Shown here in pieces: positions 12,735-23,420 of a DNA stretch of 64,000 bases. The notes below the pieces were generated by a model, which saw only the letters and a program-made list of their open reading frames with translations, ran no database searches and was not told the origin of the DNA. Source of the DNA: Gnetum montanum (lineage: Eukaryota; Streptophyta; Gnetopsida; Gnetales; Gnetaceae); assembly GCA_015680685.1 (NCBI GenBank), contig MNCI01036181.1, positions 317,951 to 381,950 of the forward strand. Direction: 5' to 3'. The first letter of the stretch is position 1. The number at the start of each line of letters is the position of its first letter. The position numbers and the translations under genes were made by a program.

Positions 12735-14265
12735 TTACAAGTGAGATACAAGAGAATATAACACATGATGGTTAGGACCATTAGATGGTATGCAAGGATT
12801 GGACTGATGCCTCCCATGGTTGTGTTCATTGGGCCTTGTGGTTGTTGGAGTGTTAGTTGGTGGCCCTGATGAAGGTACATGAGGCGTTGGGTTAGAAGGT
12901 AAGGATGCACCACATTGTTGGACTTGTGCTGGGTTAGAAGATGNNNNNNNNNNNNNNNNNNNNNNNNNNNNNNNNNNNNNNNNNNNNNNNNNNNNNNNNN
13001 NNNNNNNNNNNNNNNNNNNNNNNNNNNNNNNNNNNNNNNNNNNNNNNNNNNNNNNNNNNNNNNNNNNNNNNNNNNNNNNNNNNNNNNNNNNNNNNNNNNN
13101 NNNNNNNNNNNNNNNNNNNNNNNNNNNNNNNNNNNNNNNNNNNNNNNNNNNNNNNNNNNNNNNNNNNNNNNNNNNNNNNNNNNNNNNNNNNNNNNNNNNN
13201 NNNNNNNNNNNNNNNNNNNNNNNNNNNNNNNNNNNNNNNNNNNNNNNNNNNNNNNNNNNNNNNNNNNNNNNNNNNNNNNNNNNNNNNNNNNNNNNNNNNN
13301 NNNNNNNNNNNNNNNNNNNNNNNNNNNNNNNNNNNNNNNNNNNNNNNNNNNNNNNNNNNNNNNNNNNNNNNNNNNNNNNNNNNNNNNNNNNNNNNNNNNN
13401 NNNNNNNNNNNNNNNNNNNNNNNNNNNNNNNNNNNNNNNNNNNNNNNNNNNNNNNNNNNNNNNNNNNNNNNNNNNNNNNNNNNNNNNNNNNNNNNNNNNN
13501 NNNNNNNNNNNNNNNNNNNNNNNNNNNNNNNNNNNNNNNNNNNNNGGCATACGTTCCTAAGGTCTCTCTTGTTTCATTACGTAGCCCATCAATGATATGG
13601 TACATTAGCCTTTCCTCGGAAAACCCATGGCCTGGACAGTTGTTTAACAGTGAGTAATATCTTTCTAAGGCCATGTCCAAGGGTTCATGTTTTGCTTGTT
13701 TCCATCCCTGGATTTGTTTCCTTAAGGCTGACACTCTAGCGTAGGTTTGATGTTTATCATTAAAAACTTCCACCATTGTTGACCAGCGTCGTATCGAGTT
13801 TGGTTTTAATGATCTATACCATACTTTAGCTTGGTCAACGAGTGTCATCGGAAAGAGCTTCAGTTTTTGCCAACTGTTATCAATGTTATTCCATGTGCAG
13901 GCATCGTAGAAGGCTAGTAAATGTTGATGCAGATCTAAGTCATAGCCTCCTGAAAATTTTGGAAAGTTGTTTAAATCGAGCCTGGGTAGTCGGCTCTCTT
14001 TACGATGCCTACGTGAGATTCACATGGCCTCTTGTATTTGCGTTAGGCTTATAGTTGCCAGTGGAGGTTCATCATCATCGGGTAAGTTATGTCTTCGTGT
14101 GTTATGATGACGTTGTTTGTGTTCATGCTTATAAGAAACTCCCACTTCAGGTTGTATACTCCAACTTTCATTGTCATATAGCTCATTGGTTCTCCAATGA
14201 ACTTCCTCACTAAGTGTGGAATTATTATCATCTTGTAGGAGAGACATTGTTGTGCATGAATTTAT
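12735..14265 (-). pseudogene. Athila-like gag (element C), interrupted by assembly gap
   Basis: On the minus strand the frame starts near 14,247 with an acidic N-terminus, passes a block LPRLDLNNFPKFSGG, then the gag core VDQAKVWYRSLKPNSIRRW (about 13,840-13,780), LRKQIQGWKQ and NNCPGHGFSEERLMYHIIDGL. These match the Athila gag order (KEWLKSLP...TWEEL...LRNQI...CPHHGF). After the unsequenced stretch, a Pro/Ser/Thr/Asn-rich tail ends at about 12,735. A shift near 14,020-13,990 separates two open parts. It is better preserved than its surroundings, so C inserted fairly late. The rest of its pol is missing on the left. Confidence 0.8.
12944..13545. other. Assembly gap (602 N)
   Basis: A run of N inside the gag of element C. 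Open frames computed across it have no meaning. Confidence 0.99.
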
Positions 14266-14359
14266 GTGACTTTTAATAATTCTTCTTTTTAAGAGATATA
14301 TCTTTAAGTTCTTTACAGCAACCTTGTATGATATAACTAATCAAGATAACTAGCACCAT

Positions 14360-14376
14360 CCTCGGCAAGGGCGCCA
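14360..14376 (-). other. Primer binding site of element C (tRNA-Asp type)
   Basis: The minus strand reads TGGCGCCCTTGCCGAGG, which matches TGGCGCCGTTGCCGGGG, the complement of the 3' end of plant tRNA-Asp, with two differences. It begins one base after the inferred LTR end. Athila and many Tat elements use this primer. Confidence 0.9.
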
Positions 14377-15206
14377 ATGATGAGTGGCGAGGTACCCCTA
14401 CACTCAACCATACGAAACGAGCATCACACGCGCGATCCGGTTGAACTCCGTAGATGGACTAGTTGTGGTATCTAGATAGTTAGCCTTAGGTCGCAGTTCA
14501 CTGTCTTCCCATCTAGACTAGTTTTGCATATGTCACGTATGGTTTAGTCTAGATGAGGCGTATGATGTGTTCCTAATTCTATTGCTACTCGTGAAGGCAG
14601 TGGAAAATAATATTTAACTAAACTAAGCTATGAGGAAAAGGGTAAGAAATCTAATCTAGCCTAAGTGTGACGAGCAACTGATTCCTTGATTAACCGTACA
14701 CATCTTGGACTTCGTGCACGACTGCCACTGGGACTACCAAGCATAGGCCTAGGTACGCCACTGGGTTACCAAGCGTAGATCCCCCTAGCTACACCACTGG
14801 GCTACCAAGCAGTCACACTTAAATGCTCGTAATCAAGTTGAACTCGTTCCGCTTCTAGGAGTTAAAGAGTGAGAAACTAATCGCGATAAGTAACCGATTT
14901 CTTAACTAGCCGTACACACCTGTAGATGCTCGTAGTCAAGTCGTACTTACACCGTGCTATGAAAGCAATAAATAACATGAAATAAATAACAATAAATAAA
15001 CTAAGTGAATGCTACAATGATGAAGTAATCTCGATCTTTATTGCCGGTCATGTGCGTGTCCAAGTACGGCACACTCAAATAAAGACACCGTACAATCACA
15101 TTCACCACACTGTGGGCAGACACGGGAAAATTCTAACTCTGGAGGGATCAAATTACCAGAGCTTCGCTACACTAAAACTGGGATTCCGAATAAGGGAGAG
15201 CCGCCT

Positions 15207-15217
15207 CTTATTTATAG
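15207..15217 (-). promoter_or_regulatory. TATA box in LTR of element C
   Basis: Minus strand CTATAAATAAG, about 200-280 bp inside the LTR start, the position expected for the U3/R border region. Confidence 0.65.
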
Positions 15218-15241
15218 AAATGACGGCTGACTATGATATTG

Positions 15242-15290
15242 CGTACGCGATATCGCAGGGAAGGCCGCGTTATCGCGTACACGATATCGC
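15242..15290 (-). repeat. Duplicated palindromic CpG-rich motif in U3 of element C
   Basis: CGTACGCGATATCGC (15,242-15,256) and CGTACACGATATCGC (15,276-15,290) lie 34 bp apart, 25-75 bp upstream of the TATA box on the minus strand. Each centres on the palindrome GCGATATCGC or its variant. They are likely promoter elements. Confidence 0.6.
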
Positions 15291-15411
15291 GGCCGACGTA
15301 GACCGCGTCTCATCAACATATGTCTACACACATCCCTCCATCCTCAACCCAATTACCTCCTATTTTATTCATGCAAGAAAAAATTCATGCATAGTCATAG
15401 CAATGAAATGC

Positions 15412-16110
15412 TACAAGAGCTATACATTCAGAACTAGCCTTCCAGTCAAGGGGTTTAGATAATTGTTCTAAGAAAAAATCATTTTTTGAACCCAACAGTC
15501 CTCCCAAACCCTCACAACCTAATGCAATTGGTTGTCCTATATCTCCAACACCATCATCCTCTACATCAAACACATTTGAGTGCCCTTCAAACCAAATGAT
15601 ACCTTGGATCTGCACTATGATATTAACTCATGTTTTTTTTATTGAATCAATGCTGGCAATCTTCCCATGAAAAGATCTGATCCAAGTAGACCTCTCATTT
15701 ACTTACAAATCACTAGACATGAGCCATGCAAGGCTCTTCTTGATTCTAGTTCTAGTGTCAATCTCTTCTCCCATGACATGTATAAGGCTTGGAACCTACC
15801 ACAGCTCAAGAAGAAAAACATTCATTTAGAATTGGAAAATCAGTCAATCACTATTCCATTGGGACTAGTGAAGGACATTGTGACCATGGTTTGTGGGTGG
15901 TCCTATCTTAGTAATTTTCTAGTGATCAAGATGAAAAATTGCAAAGGAGACTTCCCCATCATTATGGGAAGGGCATGATTAAGCACAGTAGATGCACATA
16001 TGGGCATAAGAAACCTCTTTTTGGAAATCTCCAAGGGAAATGAATTTAAAAGGCTAGAGAAGAAGTGTATTACATGCATCATGTATAACAATAATAAGTG
16101 TAATTACATG
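15412..16110 (+). pseudogene. gag end and aspartic protease (element D)
   Basis: A frame open over about 85 codons (15,412-15,669) is Pro/Ser rich and looks like a gag tail. The next frame, from 15,667, encodes the protease: CKALLDSSSSVNLFSHDMY has the catalytic D-S with Ser in place of Gly, and later ITIPLGLVKDIV and GDFPIIMGRA follow. The first in-frame stop after it is at about 15,976. A homologous, more decayed piece is at 41,915-42,210. Confidence 0.75.
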
Positions 16111-16379
16111 CAAAAGATCTGGTCCATCAAGAGTACATTCATCACAACATGCAATCATTGTGCATAAGAAACACATTTTTGAATATGTATATGCACAACA
16201 ACCACAAAATAGGAGGGCACCCAATGGTTGACAACTAACTTTGATAGTAGCACATTATGCATGGAACCTACTGATAGCTTGACATGTGTCTATGTTAAAG
16301 GTATGGACAAACTTGAGTAAGTTCATTAAAAACTCTCTGATCATGAAGATGATGATACTTGTTGGGGAGAGTTGGAAAT

Positions 16380-17880
16380 CTCTAATAATTTTAAGCATGA
16401 TTCCCTAGAGTTAAAAACTCTACCAACCAACATGGAGTACACATTTTTAAGCAAAGGAAAGCCAATCATAATCAATGCAAATCTTGCTCTTGGACAAAAA
16501 GATAAGCTATTGTAGGTCATCAACAAATCGCCAATAGTCTTTTCTTGGTCATATTCTAAACTAATAAGAATCAATCCAAGGATATACCAACATCACATCT
16601 ACACTGACCCAACTATGAAGCCAAGAAGATAGCCATAAAGGTAGCTAAACCCAAAGTTAAAGAAGATCATCAAGGAGGAAATAGAACAACTCCTCAAGGC
16701 AAGGTTCATCTATTCCATTGAGTATAGTAAGTGGGTTAGCCCACTCATAATTATGCCAAAGAAAGGTGGTATGTGGTAGGTCTAAATTAATGTCAAGTTA
16801 TTCAATATGGTAACATTTAAAAATAATTTCCCATTGTAATTTATGAACCAATTTTTAGACACTATCTCCAAGCATTGCTATTATAGCTTCTTGAATGGTT
16901 ATAGTGGCTATAACCAAATCCAAATTACTTCAAAGGATTAGGCCAAGACAACATGCATGAGTTCCTAGGAGACTTTTGCATATTGTAAGATGCCATTTGG
17001 TCTATGTAATGCCCCTACAACATTTCAATGTCTAGTCCTTAGTATCTTTTAATAGTAGATTTGTAGTGAGGTAGAAGTCTTTATGAATGGCTTTCCTACC
17101 TATGGCGCTACATTTCAGCAAGCCTTGGACCACCTTGAGTAGGTTCTAAAAAGATGTGTTAAAATAAACCTTAGGATCAATTGGCAAAAAAAGCCATTTA
17201 ATCATCCATGAAGGCATAATAGTAGGGCACAAAATTACTCAAGTAGGGATTGAGGTAGATCCATAAAAAAGAAGGGTCATCCAAGGAATCACATGCTAAC
17301 TAGATATGGTTAAAGATGTCCAATCATTCCTTGGAAATTCTAGCTACTACTAGCAATTCATGGAGAATTTCTCTAAGATTGAAATGCCATAAGTTGATCT
17401 TACAAAGAAAGATGCTCATTCATCTAGACCAAGGAGTGCAAATATGCATTTTAGTAGCTAAAGGAGAAACTTGTAAAAACTCCAATTCTACAAGCACTAG
17501 ATTGGTCTAGATCATTTCATATAATGATAGATGCATCTAATTATCCCTTGGGAGCCATGCTTACATAGTTCGATGATAAGAAACATCTATATTACATCCA
17601 CTACACAAGGCAAAGAATTATGGGTGCACAATTGAATTACACCACAGTTAACAAAGCATTAATGGCAGTGTTGTACACTCTTGAAAAGTTTAGGCACTAT
17701 GTGCTTGGCTATAAATTATTTATGCACATAGATAATAGTGCCATCCACTTCCTAATAAATAAGAAAATAGTGAACCATCATATCATATGATGGCTTGTGA
17801 TCCTACAAGAATTTGATCTCACAATGATATATCAGAAATGGACTAAGAATGTGGTTGCTGATCATCTCTCTTGATTAATA
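16380..17880 (+). pseudogene. Reverse transcriptase and RNase H (element D)
   Basis: It begins with LELKTLPTNMEYTFL, the usual Athila block before RT. HHIYTDPTMKPRR, LNPKLKKIIKEEI, SKWVSPLIIMPKKGG and FLNGYSGYNQIQI follow. The YMDD-equivalent reads FMNGF (about 17,082), so the catalytic Asp pair is lost. RNase H is readable from 17,510 (MIDASNYPLGAML; YTLEKFRHYVLGY; HIDNSAIHFL) to about 17,870 (VVADHLS). Stops and frame changes are frequent (near 16,630, 16,775, 17,050, 17,200). Confidence 0.8.
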
Positions 17881-17929
17881 TGGGATAATGAAGAGGAGGA
17901 GAGTCCTCTGTCTGATCAATTTCTAGGTG

Positions 17930-19200
17930 AACTCCTCTTTACAGGAGCAATAAATGACCAAGTGCTCATTCAATCAAAATGGTACGATGGCATTCTTACT
18001 TACCTTCTCACTCAGGAAATGCCACAAGATCTGAACTTTAGGGGCAAAAAATAGTTTCTTCATTAGGAAAAGTACTTCATGGAAATCAATGGATACCTTT
18101 ATAAGATGTGCATCAATGGCCTAGTTCATTAGAGTGTCCCTAATGTCAATCAACTATGTATTCTCCAGGATGCTTGTGAAGGCCTTTGTAGAGGCAACTA
18201 TGTGGGAAGATGCACAACCAAAAAGATCCTGATGGCAAGATACTATTGGCCTACAATCTTCAAGGATGCCCACCAATTTTTTTGATCTTGTGGACATTAT
18301 CAAATAGATGGTGGGATGATCACATGCATGGAGGATTCCCAATAGTGGATTCAACCATTAGAGCCCTTTGACATATGGGGCATTGACTTCATAGATCACA
18401 TCACACCAGTGTCCAATGAAAAGGTGTATATCATTGTAGTAGTCAACTACTACACCAAATGAGTAGAAGTAGTAGCCTTCACTGATTGTACAACATCCAC
18501 TACTACTAGATTTATACAACATGTTGTAAATAGGTTTGAAACGCCATGTGCATTGATTTCTGACAATGAAACTCATTTTATAGGTTCCACCTTTCAAAAC
18601 TTGATGCAATGCTTGGAAGTTGAACATAAATTAACAACACCTTATCACCCCCAAGTCAATGGTCAATCAAAGGTAACCAATAGGGAGATTACAATGATGC
18701 TAACAAGGACCATAAGCAAATATAGGAAAGACTGGAGCACAAAACTTAACAATTCCCTATAGGTCTACTTCTTAACATGGAAACTTCCTATTGGATACTC
18801 TTCCTATGAGTTAGTGTATGGAAAACTTCCAACACTCCTAATTCAATTTGAGCTCCATACACTCTTAATAGACTATGATCTGAATCTTGACCTAAGTTTA
18901 GCCCAAAAAGAAAGATTGATCAACCTCAATGTGCTTGATGAAAATTGATTATTGGCCCTATCTTTGAATGAAGTCCACAAGACATTCAACAAAAAATGAC
19001 ATGACCTTAGAATACAAAAAGTGAAATTTCAACCAGGAGATAAGGTTCTCTACTAGAATCACATACACGTACCTCAGAAAACAACATTCCAAACATTGTG
19101 AAAGAGACATTATATAGTTGCTAAAACCTTTCCTTATGGGGCCATGACCATATACAAACCTGAGAGCCCAAATAAAAAGTATTTGATCACCATATAATAA
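17930..19200 (+). pseudogene. Integrase (element D)
   Basis: It reads SVPNVNQ...DACEGLCRGNYVGRCTTKKIL, ARYYWPTIFKDAHQF, then the core PFDIWGIDFIDHI (first Asp, about 18,365-18,400), ALISDNETHFIGS (second Asp, 18,553-18,590) and VNGQSKVTNREI, where the catalytic Glu is replaced by Lys. LVYGKLPTLL and KVKFQPGDKVLY mark the C-terminal domain. The stretch 18,553-18,762 is open. It belongs to the Athila-type pol and is non-functional. Confidence 0.8.
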
Positions 19201-20159
19201 GTAAAGATTTTTCATAAGCCTAAGCAAGCTAGTGCAACAAATATCTCAATGGATGGATAACCACACTTAATTTTTGGGATCTCCTCCTTTCAACTCAATC
19301 TTGGGGGAGATGGCCATTTATGCTAATCATCCACATGGCTCCTTAGTTTTACTATTTTTTTGTTTCCACCTTTTTTATATTCTAAGTTATTTATTTTACA
19401 ATTTTTTTATTTTCAAGATATTTCCTATTGTTACACTATTTTTTCTATTTTACACATCATTAGTATGTTTGAATCTTTATTGGATATTTTACACTTTCTT
19501 ATATATTTCACTTTTTTTAATATGATTTTAAAATTTTTGCTAACAAAAATGTGTTATTGCCAATAGGACACAGTGATTCTATTGCTACTACTAATGATGG
19601 TTTGTTCTTTATGTTTGGTTTGTTAATATTTGGTTTCTATTTTTGAATTTTTGTACCAATGACTTAGTCATGGTTTCTTTTTCATGGAACAAATAGTGAG
19701 TCCATGACATCCACCCATTCATAAAATCTATGGTTTTTCCTTATTTTGGAAGTTTGATTTCCCTTTCAATAAATCAACATTTAATAAATTTGTCACCTTG
19801 GTAGTTTCTAGAATTGGGAAGGATTCAACGGTTTGTACAAGGTGTGACTTCAAGGGGATTCAATACTCTTCATACTCTTCTACTTACTTGGGTGCTTGAA
19901 TTTTTTCATTGACTTCTTACCATTTCATATTCCAATAACAAGAATTCAAATAAAGTCTTTTCATGATATGGAAAGAAAAACAAAAAAAAAACATGATGAG
20001 AATTTAAAGCACATTCCTTAGACAAACCATGGGCTACAAGTACTGGTTTTGGGACTAGAAAGACATGTTATTCATGCCTAAAGGTCCCTCTAACTAGGCA
20101 CAAGTGGTGGAGACCCATCTGTATATAGATCAACCATGAGTCACCTTAATAAGGTGACA
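19201..20159. other. AT-rich spacer after integrase of element D
   Basis: Apart from CTTGGGGGAGATGG at 19,300-19,313, which resembles a polypurine tract, and an A-rich run near 19,980, I see no structure. Open frames here are T-rich low-complexity products. Confidence 0.4.
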
Positions 20160-21900
20160 CAAATGATCAACTCGATGGATGATGGTATATCCATTTTTTC
20201 AGCCCAAAGAATTGCAACTATCCATGAGGTCAAGTCTAAGCACTAGGGAGGTCACAATATCTCTCATAGGATAATAAACACTCCTAAAGATCTTTGGCAA
20301 TGATGCAGCCTTCTCAATACACTCTGAGTAGGATGAAGGGGAAACTATATTGGTGATGTAGCACCAAGGGTAGGAGAAAATAGCAAAATTTATCATTGAT
20401 TGTATTGCCAAAACTCTCAACTTACATACAACATCCATACTAGAAATTACTACACTCAAGGATGTGTAGACATCCACAGGGACCATAAGTGGTAGAATAA
20501 ATGTAGCACAACATGAATAACTACTGGACCAATTGATGGTAACCAACCAACCAACTACTTTCAGATGTCTTTAACCTTCTAGACAACATTACTACAACTT
20601 AGTTAGAGTGACTGGATGCAAGGAGTAAAAACATCATATTGGAGAAGCAACTTGAAACAACCAAGGAGTGAAATGAATTCTTAGCTATAGAAGTTGTTGA
20701 ACTAAGAGCCCAAATTTTCAGTCCTACATTCCTTAACTTAGCACTAATAAGAGATGAGGCTATGGAATAGCTTCATAACAAACATAAAGGGGTTGAGGCT
20801 GTAATGGAAATGGTGGTGTTTTATCAATCCTTCATAGAGGCCACACAACACAAGATTTAGAATGCCTTGGATCAGATCTGCCAGGAGAATTTTTAATTGA
20901 CCATAGAAAATCATTACATGTGAAATATTGATGCACACAAACAATAGTTAATAGATTTCATCCATCAATAGTAAGAGAAACAAGCTAGAGCAAACACAAA
21001 AGTGAGGGGATTGGTAGTATAAAATAGAAATATATCCATGGAGGAAGTTTTGCCCTTTCCAGAAAACTATGATTGAGGTAGCTTGCCTAGAAATTGAAGG
21101 CCCTTAAATTTGAGAGAGTTAAGGATCCTTATAGAGAATAATTCATTCTACAAAAAGAAATAAATAAGAAGCACATCCAATTGGTGAAGGCAAATGTAAA
21201 TGAGACCCTCCAAAAACTCCAACAAGGAAGAGAGTTGGGGAAACCCATTTTTAATGGGATAGACACCTACAACAAAGTGAAAATCTGCATGAAGGAGCTA
21301 CAAATCAAAGAGATGATGGAGTATATCGAGCTTGCCAATCTTCATTATGTAAACCTAGTCATGTTGACTACTGGATGGCCATAGTCTAAATTAGACAAGT
21401 AAGTGGCTAGCTCATACTTGTTGTACAAGGCTGAGTTTAAGCATCAAAGGACACCAAGAACAAGCTTAAGGTGGCTAATGCTAAACTCGAGGTTCTCAAA
21501 GCATGATTCATGGATCAATGATCAATTGCTGAGAACTTGTCTAAGAGGATGAATGACTACCAAGAGCTGTAGAGCATAGTCATGGTGTGCAACATCAAAT
21601 GTAAATAGTTCATTGCCTAGTTTATCAATGTAAAGGAAATGTTCCTGATAATGCCCTGTCTATGTAATGTCCCCATTCTAGCTAACATTGGTGATGCCAT
21701 GTGGACTCTGAATGATCCCCAAAGTAAGGAGGAGAAGATGAAGTAATTGCTTAATGCCTTTCAACTTTCACTAGAGGTTGCCACTGTAGTAGTATAGCCA
21801 TAGTGGCCTCAACTACCACATGTGCCTAAAGTTAGCAAAGATACTTTGGAGCCTCATGAGCCACCACCACCTAGGATTGTTTGATCTTCTTCACTATCTT
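20160..21900 (+). pseudogene. Extra coding region downstream of integrase (element D), unknown product
   Basis: A plus-strand reading with a coding look, broken by stops mostly at Gln codons (TAG, TAA). Recognisable pieces are TREVTISLIG with ILVMQHQGQ-like text (20,240-20,370), RDEAME-x-LHNKHKGVEAVMEM (20,752-20,810), ENNSFYKKK with KANVNETLQKLQQGRELGKP (21,136-21,245), KICMKELQIKEMMEYIELAN (21,280-21,340) and RMNDYQEL. The composition (Glu, Lys, Leu, Gln) suggests coiled coil; no membrane segment or signal peptide is visible. It occupies the position where Athila elements carry an env-like ORF, but I see no env features. Alternatively it is a separate decayed gene. Confidence 0.4.
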
Positions 21901-22479
21901 CATGTAATCAAAAGATGTGCTATCCAAATTTTTTTAGAGCCATTTCATGGTGCTTAATTTGTTTTCATTAACACCATAATTTTTTGTAAGTTGTGTGATC
22001 TATACACATGGGCACTCAATTTTTTCAAGTTATTTTATTTTGTTAAGAGTCAATCAATAATTCCATACCTTATTAATTTTTTAAAGAAGCTTAAGAACAA
22101 GTTTTCATTTATTTGTGGGGCTATGATGAAGCATTAATATGTCACATTAATGGATCCTCACTCACATTTCCTCATCGATGGGGCCCCATTTGCATGGTGT
22201 TGCCCTGTCGATAGGGTTGCATCTATGTAGTCCTATAGAAAAAATTATAAATATGATCTCATAGATATGTTTATGGGCATTGATATCATAGTAGTAACCA
22301 AACTCTTATAGGTTTCACATTCAAAATTTATAATATTTTCTCGAGCGCTCACAATAGGAGTCATTGAGTGTATAGATCCTTATCCTGCACTATTATACTT
22401 GAACCACACTAGTGTGTACAGTAATAAAGATGAGCTTCTTGATAAACCTTGTAGCATTTTGGATAGTTTAAATGTTTTA
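21901..22479. other. Non-coding stretch, probably 3' end of element D
   Basis: AT-rich, no readable coding region. A short pair TCATCGATGGGGC / CTGTCGATAGGGT lies near 22,172-22,213. It may include part of the 3' LTR of D. Confidence 0.3.
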
Positions 22480-22765
22480 TTTATGCATTCATTTTTATTA
22501 AATAGTTAATTAATTAAGCTAAATTAAAGTTTAATCAATTAAGCTAAATAGATTAAGTACATAAGTATGACCACTTCGAGTGTAGACATGTATTCACTTG
22601 GTAATCCCAACAACATTATTACTTGGTGTGCCTAGTAGCATAGCATTTGGTAACCCAAAAGTGGATACATGGGTTTAGGACATGTACAGAAAGTGGGACT
22701 AGATGCTTATGTTAGGACTAGTTAGAGATTATTTAAATAGTTAAATTAAATTAGTTCTCAATTTA
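22480..22765 (+). repeat. LTR remnant related to Athila-type LTRs
   Basis: The reverse complement of 22,560-22,700 aligns with 42,860-42,960 (ACTCGAAGTGGT, TACCAAGT, GGGTTACCAA). The spaced CTTGGTAACCC motif is also in the LTR of element C. Given its position after D, it is probably part of D's 3' LTR. Confidence 0.5.
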
Positions 22766-23004
22766 CTTCATCTCTCTCTTTAGCACCAAAACTATAAAAC
22801 ATAAAATGATAAAAATCATATGCATTGATTGCACTTAACCATACCATTTTGAATCATAAGTATAATTAGAAACACAACAAATGACCATTAGGACAAGGTT
22901 CACTTTCTAGAAGACTAGTGCACCAGAGACTATAGAGTCCATGGAATTTGATTGAATCGTGCATGAATGCTTCATGATTCGTATGTTTGGGCGTAGGGGT
23001 ACCT

Positions 23005-23420
23005 TCAACTACTCATCACCAATAAAGTACTTTAGTACATCATGCATCAACCTCATGAATGTAGTCAATGCATCCATAAGACCAAATGACATTGCCAACC
23101 ACTCAAAAAATCCATCTAGTATTTTGAAAGTTATCTTCCACTCATCACTAGGCTTGATTTTGATTTGATAATATCCACTCTTCAAATGAATTTTGCTAAA
23201 CATTTTAGGATTGGTAAGGGCATCAAGGATATCATGCATCCTTGGAATAGGAAACTTGTACCTCACTATTATCCTATTCATTATCCTAGAATCAATGCAC
23301 ATCCTCCATTCATTACTATCTTTCTTTACCACTAGCAGTGTTGGAACTACATAAGGTGAAATGGATTCCCTCACAAAGGCATTTGCAAGTAACCCCTCTA
23401 CTTGCCTTTGCAATGGAACC
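23005..23420 (-). pseudogene. Reverse transcriptase fragment, chromovirus-like (element E)
   Basis: An open minus-strand stretch (23,413-23,009). It reads LLANAFVRESISPYVVPTLL, KKDSNEWRMCIDSR, FPIPRMHDILDAL, FSKIHLKSGYYQIKIKPSDEW and MSFGLMDALTTFMRLMHDVL. This is the palm of a chromovirus (Tekay/CRM/Reina-like) RT. It stops after FIGDE, just before the YVDD block, which is absent: the element is cut at about 23,005. There are no stops over 134 codons, so it is younger than its neighbours. Confidence 0.85.

Larger units (their letters stand above)
14378..15410 (-). repeat. 5' LTR of element C, about 1.03 kb
   Basis: The inner end is fixed by the primer site: the minus strand ends ...CACTCATCA at 14,378. 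The outer end is not sharp. An open coding stretch of element D begins near 15,412, so I place the border there; a TG...CA reading would also allow 15,497. Inside are a TATA box (15,207-15,217), a CpG-rich palindrome pair upstream of it, and three short repeats of the form CCACTGGG-TACCAAGC (14,726-14,815). Confidence 0.7.
15412..22765 (+). mobile_element. Element D: Athila-type Ty3/gypsy, lacking its 5' end
   Basis: Plus-strand order: end of gag, protease, RT-RNase H, integrase, polypurine-like CTTGGGGGAGATGG (19,300-19,313), an extra coding region, LTR remnant. There is no second RNase H, and the RT (FM-x-x-F...YG, N-W-x-K, IIHEGIIVGHKI) is of Athila type. The 5' LTR and most of gag are missing; element C abuts the left border. 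All domains contain stops. Confidence 0.8.

Noticed and set aside
12934-13848. Long open frames across the first N gap on both strands
   Set aside because: They exist only because N codons are not read as stops; only the flanking gag parts are real.
14020-15410. tRNA gene suggested by the TGGCGCC...GCCG stretch
   Set aside because: Only the 3'-end complement is present, directly beside an LTR end; it is a primer binding site, not a tRNA gene.
19274-19566. Hydrophobic plus-strand ORFs with membrane-like segments that could be read as an env protein
   Set aside because: They are T-rich low-complexity sequence (Phe/Leu/Ile/Tyr runs) after the polypurine-like tract; the overlapping frames look alike.
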